Source: Bacillota bacterium (lineage in GTDB: Bacteria; Bacillota; Dethiobacteria; DTU022; UBA8154). From it: a stretch of 51,210 bases of DNA. A program made the translations under genes and the position numbers. Where the stretch lies: assembly GCA_012798755.1 (NCBI GenBank), contig JAAZMP010000079.1, forward strand, positions 1-51,210, written 5' to 3'. Positions within the stretch are counted from its first letter, which is position 1; each line of letters opens with the position of its first letter. The notes under the pieces are model-generated. The model had not been told where the DNA came from. It did no database searches and saw nothing but the letters and a program-made list of their open reading frames with translations. Shown here in pieces: positions 42,240 through 50,402 of this stretch.

Positions 42240-43690
42240 TTTTCGTCCCTCACCTCCGTTTGTTCCCCGCTGTTTCCAAAAGTATCCATAATAGCCTTTA
42301 AAAGCAGTAGATCCTCTTCTTCACTTAAAGAACGAAAATCCAGCAACACCTTCTGATCCCGGACGCGCGCAATAACAGGCGGCCTGGCCCCGCGAAGTTT
42401 TCGTGCCAGCTCATGGGCGTTTACGCCTTCTAATTGTAAGCTCACCTGCCAACTGGGCAAAGAAGCGGAGGGCAGGGAACCTCCTCCCACCCTTGATTTT
42501 TCTTGGGAAATATCAATCCGCCATTTTTCATGCAAATTATTTTTAAGTTTGCAGGCTATTTTTTCAGCCCGGTGCTGTAAAAGATCGGCGGAAGCAGTCA
42601 ACATCCGTAATATCGGAATCTCCTGCAGGGCTTTTTGCTCATCCAAATAGAGGCGCAAGGTAGCCTCCATGGCCGCCAGTGTAAACTTATCCACGCGCAG
42701 AGCCCTGGCAAGCTGGTTACTTTTTATTCGTTCCAGAAGCCTGCTTTTGCCAACGATCACTCCGGCTTGGGGCCCGCCTAAAAGTTTATCACCGCTAAAA
42801 GTTACAACATCTACTCCGGCCTTGACAGAGTCCTGAACCATAGGTTCATAGGGCAATCCGTATTTAGAAAGATCCAGAAGCACGCCGCTTCCCAGATCCT
42901 CCATCACATAGATACCCTTTTTCCGACCAAGGCGTACCAGCGATGAAGAAGGCACAGCAGCCGTAAATCCACTGATTTTAAAATTGCTGGTGTGTACTTT
43001 GAGCAGCAGGGCCGTGCTTTCGCCGATTGCCTTTTGATAATCCTTTAGGTAGGTCCTGTTTGTTGTACCAACCTCCGTAAGACAGGCCCCACTGGAGGAC
43101 ATTACATCGGGTAAACGAAAAGAGCCCCCTATCTCCACAAGTTCCCCCCGGGAAACAACTACCTCTTTTCCGGCAGCAAGAGTGTTAAGGGTTAAAAAAA
43201 CCGCCCCGGCGTTGTTGTTTACGATAAACGCCGCCTCTGCACCCGTCATGCGACAAAAAAGTTCCTCCACATGTTCAAAGCGAGATGATCTTTTCCCATC
43301 CTTAAGCGATAGCTCCAGGTTACTAAAAGTAACTCCAATTTCTTTGATGGCTTTTATTGCCGCCCCGGCAAGGGGAGCCCTACCGAGGTTTGTATGCAAA
43401 AGCACGCCTGTTGCGTTTAGAACAGGCCTTAAATTATGTTCCATTTTTAGGCTAACTTTATCCAAGGCTTCTTTGGCAAGGGTTGAAGGAGAGAAATTTA
43501 AAAGATCCAGTTCTTTTTCCAAAGCTGCTCCGGAAATGATGGATCTTTTTTCATCTAAAACTTCTTTGACCGCCTCCGCCACAATAGCCCGCGGCACTTC
43601 TTTTTGGGTATCCAACAATATCTTTTCCGACAATACCCTGTCTACTGCAGGCAGAAGCCTTAGGTATCGTCCTACAAATTCCCGAGGCAA
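42236..43690 (-). CDS. selA: SelA, L-seryl-tRNA(Sec) selenium transferase
   Basis: PLP enzyme that turns Ser-tRNA(Sec) into Sec-tRNA(Sec) using selenophosphate. The 484-aa protein has family length, the LLHTNLGRAPL segment, the long VNNNAGAVFLTLNTLA helix and the PLP lysine in TFSGDKLLGGPQAG. The start is TTG at 43690 behind AAGGGGGAAGG. selD is not in the window, but the tRNA-Sec gene is 1.6 kb away. Confidence 0.97.
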   Translation of the reverse strand: MPREFVGRYLRLLPAVDRVLSEKILLDTQKEVPRAIVAEAVKEVLDEKRSIISGAALEKELDLLNFSPSTLAKEALDKVSLKMEHNLRPVLNATGVLLHTNLGRAPLAGAAIKAIKEIGVTFSNLELSLKDGKRSSRFEHVEELFCRMTGAEAAFIVNNNAGAVFLTLNTLAAGKEVVVSRGELVEIGGSFRLPDVMSSSGACLTEVGTTNRTYLKDYQKAIGESTALLLKVHTSNFKISGFTAAVPSSSLVRLGRKKGIYVMEDLGSGVLLDLSKYGLPYEPMVQDSVKAGVDVVTFSGDKLLGGPQAGVIVGKSRLLERIKSNQLARALRVDKFTLAAMEATLRLYLDEQKALQEIPILRMLTASADLLQHRAEKIACKLKNNLHEKWRIDISQEKSRVGGGSLPSASLPSWQVSLQLEGVNAHELARKLRGARPPVIARVRDQKVLLDFRSLSEEEDLLLLKAIMDTFGNSGEQTEVRDEK

Positions 43691-43946
43691 AGCTACCTTC
43701 CCCCTTTCCTAAGATCTATATTATATTATAACTATAAGAAAGGCTATTAACCAGAGGTATAATCTAATTTTTCCCTATTTTAAAAACTTGCCCTTTTAAA
43801 AATGTCTTGTCGACTAAGGGAAGGAATTTTCTAAAGCAGTCAAGAAAAGATTGTTATGTGACGGAAAAAATCCGCCCCGTTCCTTCCTTCGGCCTACCAC
43901 CATAGCCCTGTTTTCATCTGAATGCAGAACTTCAAAGGAGGTTTAT
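43691..43946. other. Divergent promoter region between selA and the MFS gene
   Basis: On the minus strand a stretch with overlapping TATAAT sequences lies about 25-40 bases before selA, but no good -35 was found. Nearer the MFS gene the sequence is GC-richer with no recognisable promoter. The in-frame leftward extension of the MFS frame lacks a ribosome binding site and is non-coding. Confidence 0.4.
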
Positions 43947-45197
43947 ATGCTACAAATAAAAAAACGCGACCTTATATTTGCCGTTCTATGTATACTTTTC
44001 ATCTTCGCCCTTTTTTTACGTGCCTGCACAGCTGTAATCATAGATGATCTAATGAAAGCATTTTCGGTCCCCGTCGCCTCCCTGGGCCTTATGGCTTCGG
44101 CCTTTTTTTATGCTTATGCCGCAGCACAGATACCGATAGGCCTGCTTTCGGATCGCATCGGCGTTCGTTATACAGTATTTTGCTTCGGTTTGCTGGGTTT
44201 CGCCGGTTCGGCATTTTTTGCTTACTCTACAAATATCAATACAGCCACCTTGGCAAGATTGATAACCGGAGCAGGCACGGCAGGAATATGGATCCCAACC
44301 CTTACCTTTCTTTCCAGAGCCTATCCAGCCGAAAAATTCGCCAGTCTTACCAGCATAATTAATGCCACCGGCGCATTAGGATTGGTTCTTGCCGCCCTGC
44401 CAATGACGCTCCTAGTGGAAAAAATAGGTTGGCGGCATTCTTGTTTTTTGCCGGGCGCCATGATGCTTCTACTGGTTGCTATAGCCTGGTTTTTACTCAA
44501 AGACCCGGCCCTGGATATAAACCAAGAAGAAACTGCGGAAAAACATCCGCAAAAAACGGTAGTTTTTTATCGCCATCTATCTTTTTGGCTTTTTGCTGTA
44601 AGCAACCTGATCATCTATGGTGCGCTTCTTAGCTTCATCAGCCTTTGGGGGGCCGCATACCTCCAGGATTCTTTTGGCATCGGCCGGGAAACGGCTGGGG
44701 GCCATCTATCGTTTGCCTCCATGGGAATGATTGTCGGGGGGCTGTTTTGGGGAACATTGTCCGACCGCCTTTTTCGTGCCCGCCGGCCGGTAATTTTTTT
44801 GGGAACGTTGGGTGCTTTATTGACATGGATAGCCATACTTTTCCTTTCCGATTACCCCGGGCCTTTTTATACCTCCCTGCTTTACTTCGCCGCAGGCACT
44901 TTCAGCACAGTTTTCTTGATCAACCTGAGCAGCATTAAGGAACTTTTCCCCATGTCGATCGCCGGCACCGCCATGGGAGCTGCCAATGCCTTGATGCTTG
45001 CGGGTGTAGCTGTTTATCAGGGAATATCCGGCTATCTGTTAGGTAGCGCCCTGGAAACAAAAACGGCCCTGGCTTCCTACCGATCAATTTTTATATTTTA
45101 TGCAATAAGTGTAGCCCTGGCTTTTTTATTTGTTTTCTTTATGCCGGAAACTTTCCCTGGAAAGCAAAAAGCCGCCCGGCATGGCTCGGTACTTTGA
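43947..45197 (+). CDS. Major facilitator superfamily transporter
   Basis: A 416-aa integral membrane protein with about 12 hydrophobic segments. Between the second and third is the MFS loop GLLSDRIGVRY, and its second-half counterpart reads GTLSDRLFRARRPV. A hydrophilic central loop (ALDINQEETAEKHPQKT) divides the two halves. AAAGGAGG precedes the ATG at 43947. The substrate cannot be told. Its position between selA and tRNA-Sec on the opposite strand could be chance. Confidence 0.9.
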   Translation: MLQIKKRDLIFAVLCILFIFALFLRACTAVIIDDLMKAFSVPVASLGLMASAFFYAYAAAQIPIGLLSDRIGVRYTVFCFGLLGFAGSAFFAYSTNINTATLARLITGAGTAGIWIPTLTFLSRAYPAEKFASLTSIINATGALGLVLAALPMTLLVEKIGWRHSCFLPGAMMLLLVAIAWFLLKDPALDINQEETAEKHPQKTVVFYRHLSFWLFAVSNLIIYGALLSFISLWGAAYLQDSFGIGRETAGGHLSFASMGMIVGGLFWGTLSDRLFRARRPVIFLGTLGALLTWIAILFLSDYPGPFYTSLLYFAAGTFSTVFLINLSSIKELFPMSIAGTAMGAANALMLAGVAVYQGISGYLLGSALETKTALASYRSIFIFYAISVALAFLFVFFMPETFPGKQKAARHGSVL

Positions 45198-45204
45198 TTT
45201 GATC

Positions 45205-45233
45205 TTGATTTAATTTATAGCAAACTATATAAT
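45205..45233 (+). promoter_or_regulatory. Promoter for tRNA-Sec
   Basis: TTGATT (45205-45210) and TATAAT (45228-45233) are separated by 17 bases, giving a start about 75 bases before the tRNA. A small AACTG/CAGTT hairpin lies between them and the tRNA. Confidence 0.65.
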
Positions 45234-45315
45234 TAACTATCAGAGGGCCGTAGGAGTAACTGTAAAAACAGTTATTCTCAAATAGGGTTTTACAAAATAT
45301 CATGTTTCCCAATAT

Positions 45316-45411
45316 GGGGGTAGCTAGCAGCCTGGTGGCGCTCCCGGACTTCAAATCCGGTGGTGGGCTGATGAGGTCCATGGTGGGTTCGATTCCCATC
45401 TACTCCCGCCA
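45316..45411 (+). tRNA. selC: tRNA-Sec (anticodon UCA)
   Basis: A 96-base tRNA with the hallmarks of bacterial tRNA-Sec: an 8-bp acceptor stem (GGGGGTAG with CTACTCCC), anticodon stem CCGGA/TCCGG with TCA at 45351-45353, a long variable arm, a T arm TGGGTTCGATTCCCA and an encoded CCA end. It reads UGA as selenocysteine together with SelA and SelB, encoded just left of it. Confidence 0.97.
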
Positions 45412-45452
45412 AAAATTTCAGGAACATACCGGCATTTGTAGGAGGTAGAAAA

Positions 45453-45608
45453 ATGAGCGAAGAATACCTGGCAGAGGTTGTTGGCAGCCACGTTGTAAAA
45501 TGCCCTGTTTGTGATGGGGAGCAGGCAGTAGTTCTTATCTGGAACGATGGTGATGTAGATCTTATTTGCGTGGGCTGTAAACATAAAGAGCGGATGAGTT
45601 TTGACTGA
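45453..45608 (+). CDS. 51-aa zinc-ribbon peptide next to tRNA-Sec
   Basis: A short frame 41 bases after the tRNA, with GTAGGAGGTAG as ribosome binding site. It has two CxxC pairs, KCPVCDGE (C17, C20) and ICVGCKHK (C39, C42), fitting one rubredoxin-like zinc ribbon. It ends at a TGA at 45606. The function is unknown. Being downstream of the tRNA-Sec promoter with no terminator between, it is probably on the same transcript. Confidence 0.72.
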   Translation: MSEEYLAEVVGSHVVKCPVCDGEQAVVLIWNDGDVDLICVGCKHKERMSFD

Positions 45609-45658
45609 TGGTGTAGGTTTAGCGGCTCCACCTTTGAAGCAAAGGAAAATCCAGGCTG

Positions 45659-46039
45659 TTAAAAAATGTTCTTCAGACTGGGGCTTTCCTTTTCCTTTAT
45701 CCCCTGCACCATGCGCTTGGCAACATTAATTTCAACCAGGGCGTCCTCTTTGCTGCGCATATCCACCCACCCGGCAACCCTGACAATGGACATGTCAATA
45801 AGCTCGGTCTCCCTGTGATCCATGGACGGGGTCCACCAGGCTTCGGCCTTATGCCATGATTTCTTTAGTTTTTCCACCTCTCGGGTGGCTTCTTTCCATT
45901 GTTCATCTTTTACCTTTTGTTCAATTAAATGGAGATCGGAAAGGAGTTCCCCGGAAAGTTCACCCGTGTGAAAAAACATAAAGGTTGCATAAATAATGAT
46001 AGCCCCGATCAATACGGCAGTAATAGCCAAAAGCCTCAA
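45659..46039 (-). CDS. DUF4363 family protein
   Basis: A 126-aa protein with one N-terminal membrane segment (residues about 3-22) and a helical extracytoplasmic part (HLIEQKVKDEQWKEATREV, KKSWHKAEAWW). This family normally follows a DUF421 gene, as here. Its function is not known. Confidence 0.8.
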   Translation of the reverse strand: MRLLAITAVLIGAIIIYATFMFFHTGELSGELLSDLHLIEQKVKDEQWKEATREVEKLKKSWHKAEAWWTPSMDHRETELIDMSIVRVAGWVDMRSKEDALVEINVAKRMVQGIKEKESPSLKNIF

Positions 46040-46055
46040 AGTGCTCCACAGCCTT

Positions 46056-46739
46056 TCATTTACTTTTCATTTCTTTCTGCTGAAAATATAATTTTCCGGT
46101 GGTATCAAGACTGGCAAAAAAAACTTCCTGCAGATTACCTATACCAAATTTACCAAGTTCGGTTTCCAGCCAGTCCAGTGACAAACCGGCACTACTAAGA
46201 TTTTCATGATCGACTTGGCCGTCAAAAATAAGAGGGTGGCAGATGCCTTCATATTCTGTAGGAATATTTAAATCTTCGGGGTTTAGCGGCCTTTTTTGGG
46301 ATTTGGGGATCACGCTTAACTGGCCGTTAGTTTCCATGATGGCAAACTCTACATCAGCAATGTTAGGATGCCCGCCCAACCGGAGCTGCTCAAGAAGATC
46401 ATTGATATTGACACGTAAGTTTCTTAGCTCCGGTTCCACAATTTTGCCGTTTTCAATGACAATACTGGGCTTACCGCATATAAAAGCGCGTACCCCTTTA
46501 AACTTCAAAGATATCACGGAAACTAGGACTTGAAAGAACAGGATGAGCAGGATGGGAATGACACTGTTTACCAAAGAAATGTTAACATCCTCCATGGGGA
46601 TGGCTGCCAAAGCTGAAATCATAATGGCCACAGCCAATTCATAGGGCTGCAGCTGGCCAATCTGCCGCTTACCCATCATGCGCATCACTGCAAAAACCAA
46701 AAAGTACAGTATTGCTGTTCTAATAATTACTATAAACAT
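46056..46739 (-). CDS. DUF421 (YetF-like) membrane protein
   Basis: A 227-aa protein with three N-terminal membrane segments (about residues 3-85) and the family segment MRMMGKRQIGQLQPYELAVA. The cytoplasmic domain has ICGKPSIVIENGKI and LRLGGHPNIADVEFAIMETNG, both DUF421 landmarks. Related B. subtilis proteins are spore-membrane or germination-associated. It is followed 16 bases later by its usual partner, the DUF4363 protein. Confidence 0.88.
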   Translation of the reverse strand: MFIVIIRTAILYFLVFAVMRMMGKRQIGQLQPYELAVAIMISALAAIPMEDVNISLVNSVIPILLILFFQVLVSVISLKFKGVRAFICGKPSIVIENGKIVEPELRNLRVNINDLLEQLRLGGHPNIADVEFAIMETNGQLSVIPKSQKRPLNPEDLNIPTEYEGICHPLIFDGQVDHENLSSAGLSLDWLETELGKFGIGNLQEVFFASLDTTGKLYFQQKEMKSK

Positions 46740-47061
46740 AGACCTTCCCCTATCTTTTTCTGGCCGTGCTAAATCTCCCCTTCCTGTATAGGATAAATAA
46801 TTTCTTTTATTTTATACGTCACATCCATTTACAATGGCAACAAGTCATTTTTCGTTCCATATGCTTTTGGCAAGCACTTATGCCCACAGGGGTTGCTTGA
46901 CAGATGCAACCCCATAGCCTATATTAAATTTGTTGAAGGAATATTGAAAAAAGTGTGCGGGATAACATTTTGTTTTCATTACTAAGGTCAACACAGCAGA
47001 AATTTCGGTGCCGGACACCGGGGTAGGCATGGCCGGTGCCCGTAAATTAGGGGGAAATAAA
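46740..47061. other. Divergent region between DUF421 and ogt, with a perfect hairpin
   Basis: GGGGTTGC and GCAACCCC (46889-46896 with 46906-46913) form a perfect 8-bp stem with a 9-base loop but no T run on either strand, so it is not a typical terminator. Nearer ogt, the sequence CGGTGCCGGACACCG folds on itself. No gene was seen. Confidence 0.45.
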
Positions 47062-47619
47062 ATGAAAGGCAAGGAAAACATGTTTTATGCAACACATTTT
47101 GTATCGCCTTTAGGGCCGATGATGATGGTCAGCGATGGTGAAAATATTGTAGGGCTATGGCTAAAAAAACAAAAATACTATGCCGCCACCGTAGGAAATG
47201 ATCTTATAGAAAAAGATGATTTGCCGGTATTTGCTGCCGGCAAAGAATGGCTGGAACAGTATTTTGCCGGTGAAAAGCCTGCAATTTCCCAGTTGCCGCT
47301 GGCACCTGCAGGCAGTGAATTCCGCAAAGCGGTATGGGCGGTCCTATGTGATATTCCCTACGGCAGAGTTACTACTTACGGCAAAATCGCAAAAATAATT
47401 GCTAACCGGATGAACAAAAAAAACATGTCCAGCCAGGCAATTGGCGGGGCCGTGGGACATAACCCCATCGGGATTATTATCCCCTGCCATCGCGTAGTGG
47501 GCTCCAACGGCAGCCTGACCGGTTATGCCGGGGGAATTGACATAAAAGTTAAGCTGCTTGAACATGAAGGTGTGGATATGTCCCGTTTGTTCGTCCCCAA
47601 AAAGGGCACGGCACTCTAA
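47062..47619 (+). CDS. ogt: Methylated-DNA--protein-cysteine methyltransferase
   Basis: Suicide DNA repair protein that moves the alkyl group from O6-alkylguanine to its own cysteine. The 185-aa protein has the active-site motif IIPCHRVV, the preceding helix-turn-helix AIGGAVGHNPIG and IPYGRVTTYGKIA. AGGGGG seven bases before the ATG at 47062 sets the start; an extension to 47008 is in frame but lacks a site. Confidence 0.95.
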   Translation: MKGKENMFYATHFVSPLGPMMMVSDGENIVGLWLKKQKYYAATVGNDLIEKDDLPVFAAGKEWLEQYFAGEKPAISQLPLAPAGSEFRKAVWAVLCDIPYGRVTTYGKIAKIIANRMNKKNMSSQAIGGAVGHNPIGIIIPCHRVVGSNGSLTGYAGGIDIKVKLLEHEGVDMSRLFVPKKGTAL

Positions 47620-47624
47620 ACATT

Positions 47625-47792
47625 TTAAACAGTTTCATCCCGGAAACAAACCCTGCCGGCAAGGGCCGTAAGCCTTAGGGGCCCGTTTCCAAAATTTTCG
47701 TATTCGGTGGCTGCCTGCTCTTGCACTTTTCTGCGGACAGCATTTAGATAGGTGTATCTATAGGGATCGATCTTAGAATCGGTTTGCTCCAT
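47625..47792 (-). CDS. Small hypothetical protein (55 aa)
   Basis: A short frame between ogt (5 bases away, convergent) and the TPR gene, 46 bases after the latter's stop. AAAGGAGGTAAG lies upstream, but its spacing to the ATG is about 14 bases. The product (starts MEQTDSKIDPYRYTYLNAV) is mostly hydrophilic with a charged middle, and I do not recognise its family. Coding is supported by the ribosome binding site and by the clean fit between two stops. Confidence 0.5.
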   Translation of the reverse strand: MEQTDSKIDPYRYTYLNAVRRKVQEQAATEYENFGNGPLRLTALAGRVCFRDETV

Positions 47793-47838
47793 GCCGGTAG
47801 AACTTACCTCCTTTGCTTAATTCCCTGTTGGGTTCCTC

Positions 47839-48480
47839 TCACCCTTCCAAATTCAGGTAATACTGCGCTGTTTGGGCCAAGGGTGAATCTTCTGTTTCCA
47901 GTTCTATTACTTTTTCAAAGTGTGTTTTGGCTATTTCCGCCCTTTCTTTGGCGGAGAGAAAAACTGCATAGTAGAAATGGGCCTCTGCGTAGTTTTCGTC
48001 CAAATCCAAGGTGGTGCGGAAGTACTTTTCGGCCTGGGCATCATCTTCCTGCAGCAGGGCCAAAAGGGCAATCCTCAAGGTAACCCCGGGTTCCAAAATA
48101 CCTTCATCTACAGCCTCAGATAGAAGTTCCTTGCTTGCCGCTGCATAAGTTTCATAATCTTCCAGGCCCTGTTCGCTGCAGTAGAAAGCCAACTCGAAAT
48201 AGGCTTCACCCAGCTTCGCCTTATTTTCGGCATTGGGATTATCCTGTAAGGATTCTTCCAGGCTGCTGATCCAGTGCAGAAGGCCTGCCAGTTGTTCATC
48301 ATGTTCTGCAGGTACAACCTGATCGCCATTTTTTAAATAATCAATAAGCCCCATGGCAGCACTTAGGACAATTCCCCCTACCAAGACTAGCGCCATTAAT
48401 ATATAAACCAGTTTTCTGTAGGGAAACCGTTTTCTCTTTTTTTTACTTTTTGTCGTGTTTATCTTTTTATCTCCGGCCAT
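47839..48480 (-). CDS. Membrane-anchored TPR protein
   Basis: A 213-aa protein with a very basic N-terminal tail (TTKSKKKRKRFPYRK), one membrane segment around residues 25-46, and at least three TPR-like helical pairs after residue 60 (AKLGEAYFELAFY, AEKYFRTTLDLDENYAEAHFYYAVFL). TPRs are scaffolds for other proteins. The ATG at 48480 is preceded by AAAGGCG; the frame extends to 48534 but lacks a site. It is followed by the 55-aa gene and preceded by the zinc-ribbon gene. Confidence 0.82.
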   Translation of the reverse strand: MAGDKKINTTKSKKKRKRFPYRKLVYILMALVLVGGIVLSAAMGLIDYLKNGDQVVPAEHDEQLAGLLHWISSLEESLQDNPNAENKAKLGEAYFELAFYCSEQGLEDYETYAAASKELLSEAVDEGILEPGVTLRIALLALLQEDDAQAEKYFRTTLDLDENYAEAHFYYAVFLSAKERAEIAKTHFEKVIELETEDSPLAQTAQYYLNLEG

Positions 48481-48505
48481 GCCAGCACGCCTTTCTGTTG
48501 ATTTC

Positions 48506-49231
48506 CTAGTCTCCATACACCAGTAAGGAACCACAGTTTTCGCAGTAAACCAGTTTCCCCGGGGTCAGCAGGTACCCTTTAAAAGAAGATGGCAGGGAAA
48601 CGTTGCAAATTCCGCAAAAACCTTTTTTGACAAGGGATATGCACCTTCCTCCCGGTGTTCGCTTGGATAGCTCCCGGTACCTGTTTAGCAGGCTCTCATC
48701 GATTGTTTGCAGCAATTCCCCATGCTTATCGTTAAGTTGTTCCAAGTTTTCTTGGGCTTTAGCAAGATCATTACGTGCTTTTACCATCAATTGTTGCAGG
48801 GTTTTGCTTTTTTCTTCTTCTGTTTTTTTTAACCGGGAAATTTCAGCGGCATCTTGTTCAGATTTTTCCATCATGTGGATAATCTCGTCTTCTAAATCGG
48901 AAATTTCTTTCTTCTTCGTTTGTACATTTTTTTCAAGATTTTCCAGCTCCTTGACATTGCGGACCTCTCCGCTGTAGAGCTTTTTGTCCATTTCTTTTAA
49001 AGAAGCCGTGATCGTTTGCAGTTCCAATTCCTTGCGCCGCAGTTCTCTTTTTAGGGAATTTAAATCTTCTTCCTTTTCCTTTAGCATCTGCTGGAAATGA
49101 GTAAATTTTTCCTTTTCCTGCCGGTGTTCATGGATGCTCGGTATCTTTTGCAGATTTTGCTTTTGACGATTTATTTCTTGTTCGAGCTCCTGGAACTGCC
49201 AGAGTAATTGCAGCTGATCCACTGGCTTCAT
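48506..49231 (-). CDS. Coiled-coil zinc-ribbon protein (DUF164/CT398-like)
   Basis: A 241-aa protein: a long antiparallel coiled coil (residues about 5-180) followed by a C4 zinc ribbon with cysteines in KGFCGICNVSLP and VYCENCGSLL. This type often sits beside the Nif3-like gene, as here. The function is not established; it resembles proteins suggested to work in flagellar or secretion contexts. Confidence 0.85.
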   Translation of the reverse strand: MKPVDQLQLLWQFQELEQEINRQKQNLQKIPSIHEHRQEKEKFTHFQQMLKEKEEDLNSLKRELRRKELELQTITASLKEMDKKLYSGEVRNVKELENLEKNVQTKKKEISDLEDEIIHMMEKSEQDAAEISRLKKTEEEKSKTLQQLMVKARNDLAKAQENLEQLNDKHGELLQTIDESLLNRYRELSKRTPGGRCISLVKKGFCGICNVSLPSSFKGYLLTPGKLVYCENCGSLLVYGD

Positions 49232-49283
49232 CTCCTTAACATTTTAATTTAAAAAAGGATAGGAACAAAACCTATCCTCGCAG

Positions 49284-50402
49284 TCAAACAGTGTACCACA
49301 TCTTATCCAATTTACGGGAAACAAGCACTTTCGTATCAAAGCCTGTTTCCTCCAGTCTCTGTCTTAAATAATCGGCCAGGACGGGAAGGACGGGCCTCTC
49401 TGTGGCATCGTGCCCCGCGTCGATCAAGGCCAAGCCGGAATGATAGGCTTTCCAGGCATCGTGATATTTGATGTCACCGGAGATAAAAACATCGGCTCCG
49501 CTTTGCAAAGCATGTTCCACGTAGTCAGAACCGCTGCCCCCAAGGACTGCAATTTTTTCGATTCTTTTTTCCGGATCTCCCAAAACCCTGAGAACATCAG
49601 GTTTAAGTTGTTCCCGGCAGCGTTTGGCCAACTTTTTTAAAGTAGTCTTTTCTGCCGGTTCCCCTATCCTCCCCAGCCCCCAGACTTGTCCCTCGTTGGA
49701 AAGGGGATAAAGATCGTAGGCAACTTCTTCATATGGGTGCGCCTTTTGCATAGCCTCCAATATTTTTTTCCGGTTTCGGCGCTCCAGGATCGTTTCTAGA
49801 CGATACTCGCTTACCTTTTCCAGCCGGCCCGAAGAACCGATAAAGGGGGAGGTGCCTTCCCGGGGCAAAAATGTACCCGTTCCTAAAAGTTGATAAGTGC
49901 AGTGGCTGTAGTTGCCGATCCAGCCGGCACCGGCTTTAGCAAGGGCATCGCGTACTTTGTCCTCATGCCCTTCAGGAACAAAAACTACCAGCTTTTCCAG
50001 CTCCTCCCGGCCGGTAGGCGCAAGAACCTGCATGTTTTTTAGGCCCAAAAGTTCGCCTAAAACCTGGCTCACCCCAAAAGGTGCCACATCGAGATCGGTA
50101 TGTGCGGAAAAGAGGGTGATATCTTCTTTCAGGGCCTGCACGATCAAAGCATCGTGTTTGTTGTTTAGGTCCAGCTTGCCTAGCGGTCCAAATATAAAAG
50201 GGTGATGTGTAAAAATAAACGGGGCCCCCACCCGCAGGGCTTCAGCGAGCACCATTTCAGAAAAATCAAGTGCCAGCAGCACTGCCGGAACTTCCTGGGA
50301 GAGATCTCCCCACTGCAGCCCCGTAGGATCACCTTCTAAAGCACGAACTTGCGGAGCGAATTCATCAATGTAAGAAACCAGATCACAGCCCGCGGCGAAC
50401 AT
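49284..50402 (-). CDS. Nif3-like dinuclear metal-centre protein
   Basis: A 372-aa protein of the Nif3/YqfO family. The metal ligands are seen in FTHHPFIFGPL, HTDLDVAPFGV, ISGDIKYHDAW and DAGHDATE. A PII-like inserted domain lies about residues 130-230, as in Firmicutes homologues. A GTP cyclohydrolase I type 2 label is sometimes given to this family, but the substrate is unclear. It overlaps trmK by 20 bases, so the two are coupled. Confidence 0.93.
   Translation of the reverse strand: MFAAGCDLVSYIDEFAPQVRALEGDPTGLQWGDLSQEVPAVLLALDFSEMVLAEALRVGAPFIFTHHPFIFGPLGKLDLNNKHDALIVQALKEDITLFSAHTDLDVAPFGVSQVLGELLGLKNMQVLAPTGREELEKLVVFVPEGHEDKVRDALAKAGAGWIGNYSHCTYQLLGTGTFLPREGTSPFIGSSGRLEKVSEYRLETILERRNRKKILEAMQKAHPYEEVAYDLYPLSNEGQVWGLGRIGEPAEKTTLKKLAKRCREQLKPDVLRVLGDPEKRIEKIAVLGGSGSDYVEHALQSGADVFISGDIKYHDAWKAYHSGLALIDAGHDATERPVLPVLADYLRQRLEETGFDTKVLVSRKLDKMWYTV

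Noticed and set aside
43851-43946. N-terminal extension of the MFS protein
   Set aside because: A strong AAAGGAGG lies before the ATG at 43947, and the upstream codons have no site.
45290-45631. Minus-strand open frames across tRNA-Sec
   Set aside because: They are the complement of the tRNA and of the 51-aa zinc-ribbon gene, with no independent signals.
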